NCBI GenBank assembly: GCA_027074135.1 | Contig: JALTDM010000317.1 | Location: 1 to 5,480, forward strand | Direction of reading: 5' to 3' | Length of the DNA: 5,480 nt | Source: Bacteroidales bacterium | GTDB lineage: Bacteria; Bacteroidota; Bacteroidia; Bacteroidales; JALTDM01 | Shown here: positions 4,361 to 5,480 of the stretch, piece after piece | Layout: every line of letters starts with the position of its first letter | How positions within the stretch are numbered: position 1 is the stretch's first letter | Program-made: the position numbers and the translations under genes | The notes under the pieces: generated by a model | Databases searched by the model: none | What the model saw: the letters and a program-made list of their open reading frames with translations, nothing else | What the model was told of the DNA's origin: nothing

Positions 4361-5480
4361 TTAATTTTTAACTATTCTTGAAGTTTTAATTGTATTACCG
4401 TTATTATCAACAACTGAAACAACATAAATTCCGGCAGGAAGTGTTTGAACCGGCACGGAAACTTTTGTTCCATTCATTTTTACAGTTCGAAATACTCCCC
4501 CATTTATACCTGATACAACAACTCTTCCGTTTATGTTTTTTTCTGAATAAACATACAAAATACTTGAAGTCGGATTAGGGAATAATTTAATATTTGTATC
4601 AAATTTATATCCCGATACATAATTATTAGAGTTTAATTCATCATAAAAGAATTTATATTTTTCATCTATTGTATTTGAGCCATCAGGTTGATAATCAAGA
4701 TCTTCATAATCAACCAAAGCACCCTTAAAAAATTCCTGCATTAGATCCGGCTGTGATGTAAATAGGTATGATAATTTAACAGTATTAATATCAATAGTAT
4801 CTGCATACGTCCTCATTTCCTTATCTGCTAACACCCAACCGTCAGTATTATCCCAATCATACTTGTCTTTTTCAGTATATAATACACCTGCACCTCCATA
4901 TGAATATTGGTACTTATTATCATTTACCCAATTATTCACATTCCAATAATAGCTCACTTCAATAATCAACCTGCCATCAGCGTCATAAGTATAATCTTTT
5001 TTACTGTCTTCTGTAAAAGAACTTGAACCATTATCATAGTAATAAGAAGTATAATTTGAAAGCAAACCATTAGTATCATATGTATAAATTCCCTTATATG
5101 AAGAATCCCATTGAGATGTTGTTGTATTCCAATGTAAACTATTCTTTTCTGTCAACAAGTTTGAAGAGTTATAATTATAAACATATTTATTGTTGTTCAC
5201 CCAGGTGTCTGAAGTAGAATTATAATCATATGTTAATTCTTCTGTCAATAATCCATTATTGTATGTATATTCTTCTTTATCAGAATAAACCCAGCTCGAA
5301 GTAGAATTATCCCAATTTGAATATTTATAGATAATTAAATTTCCATTTGCATCATATGTATTTTCAGTTTTATCATCATACACCCAAATAGAATCTCCAT
5401 CAAAAGTTATCTTCAAAGTAATGTTTCCATTATCATCATAGATGACACTATCTTTAGAATCTTTATAAACAGTATCATTA
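4361..5480 (-). CDS. Secreted/surface repeat protein with T9SS type-A C-terminal sorting domain, 5' end outside window
   Basis: The frame is open to the right edge, so the gene starts beyond 5480. The TTG at 5416 is an internal Leu codon, preceded in frame by SVIYDDNGNIT. About 373 residues are visible. From the edge to about 4800 there are about seven tandem units of 29-31 residues with the pattern W-V-x-x-D-K-x-x-Y-T-Y-D-x-N-G-x-L-(x4)-S-x-x-W-N-x-x-T. The key Trp codons are evenly spaced (first bases near 5386, 5293, 5203, 5110, 4930 and 4837), with Phe replacing Trp in one unit near 5017. The YDANGNL core resembles RHS/YD repeats. After a non-repeat region, about 4364-4594 encodes the type-A T9SS domain: IKLFPNPTSSILYVY, an LPAGIYVVSVVDNNG strand pair and a basic end (SRIVKN). 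The protein is probably exported by T9SS and surface-attached or released. Function is unknown; adhesion or wall/sugar binding is possible but unproven. Confidence 0.9.
   Translation of the reverse strand, partial: NDTVYKDSKDSVIYDDNGNITLKITFDGDSIWVYDDKTENTYDANGNLIIYKYSNWDNSTSSWVYSDKEEYTYNNGLLTEELTYDYNSTSDTWVNNNKYVYNYNSSNLLTEKNSLHWNTTTSQWDSSYKGIYTYDTNGLLSNYTSYYYDNGSSSFTEDSKKDYTYDADGRLIIEVSYYWNVNNWVNDNKYQYSYGGAGVLYTEKDKYDWDNTDGWVLADKEMRTYADTIDINTVKLSYLFTSQPDLMQEFFKGALVDYEDLDYQPDGSNTIDEKYKFFYDELNSNNYVSGYKFDTNIKLFPNPTSSILYVYSEKNINGRVVVSGINGGVFRTVKMNGTKVSVPVQTLPAGIYVVSVVDNNGNTIKTSRIVKN
4800..5480 (-). repeat. Coding tandem repeat, about seven units of ~93 bp (31 aa)
   Basis: The units are diverged at the DNA level but keep W, D-K, Y-T-Y-D, N-G and L positions at a fixed spacing (31, 30, 31, 31, 29, 31 residues between successive Trp/Phe anchors). 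The array continues toward or beyond the right edge (SVIYDDNGNITLKITFDGDSIW resembles another unit), so the total copy number is unknown. Confidence 0.75.

Noticed and set aside
5414..5416. TTG at 5416 as the start of the repeat protein
   Set aside because: The frame stays open to the window edge and the upstream residues continue the repeat pattern.

Overview
The window looks like the chromosome of an AT-rich, mesophilic-type Bacteroidota (Bacteroidetes) bacterium. Two different type IX secretion (T9SS) C-terminal sorting domains are present. One is gliding-motility-associated (type B), on the protein at 1491-2972. The other is type A, on the protein at 4361-5480. A Bacteroidetes-style TAnnTTTG promoter motif and generally weak Shine-Dalgarno signals fit this. 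No rRNA, tRNA, IS element or full CRISPR array is present.

Left part, + strand (1-2972): the 3' part of an EamA/DMT-type membrane transporter whose start lies just outside the window; then an ECF sigma factor gene that overlaps by ATGA with a gene for an unusual single-pass membrane protein. That protein has a short basic cytoplasmic tail, one membrane helix, a long extracytoplasmic part with PKD/Ig-like modules, and a C-terminal T9SS type-B sorting domain. The arrangement suggests a sigma/anti-sigma-like pair in which the regulator carries a secretion signal.

Middle (2973-3452): a 161-bp gap that is not empty. On the minus strand it encodes an isolated 23-residue tail with the glycine-rich signature of Cas6/RAMP proteins (GIGKAVSRGFGTV). 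It abuts a 37-bp element that looks like a single CRISPR repeat ending in GGATTGAAAC. Together they look like the scar of a deleted CRISPR-Cas locus. A promoter overlapping this scar seems to drive an orphan 93-aa protein, which ends at a strong bidirectional hairpin terminator.

Right part, minus strand (3453-5480): a 54-aa rubredoxin with a very strong ribosome binding site, immediately downstream of an Ogg2-type 8-oxoguanine DNA glycosylase/lyase; the pair is probably one oxidative-damage-related operon. A hairpin terminator separates it from a large, 5'-truncated surface or secreted protein. That protein is made of about seven 31-residue W/YD-rich repeats followed by a type-A T9SS sorting domain.
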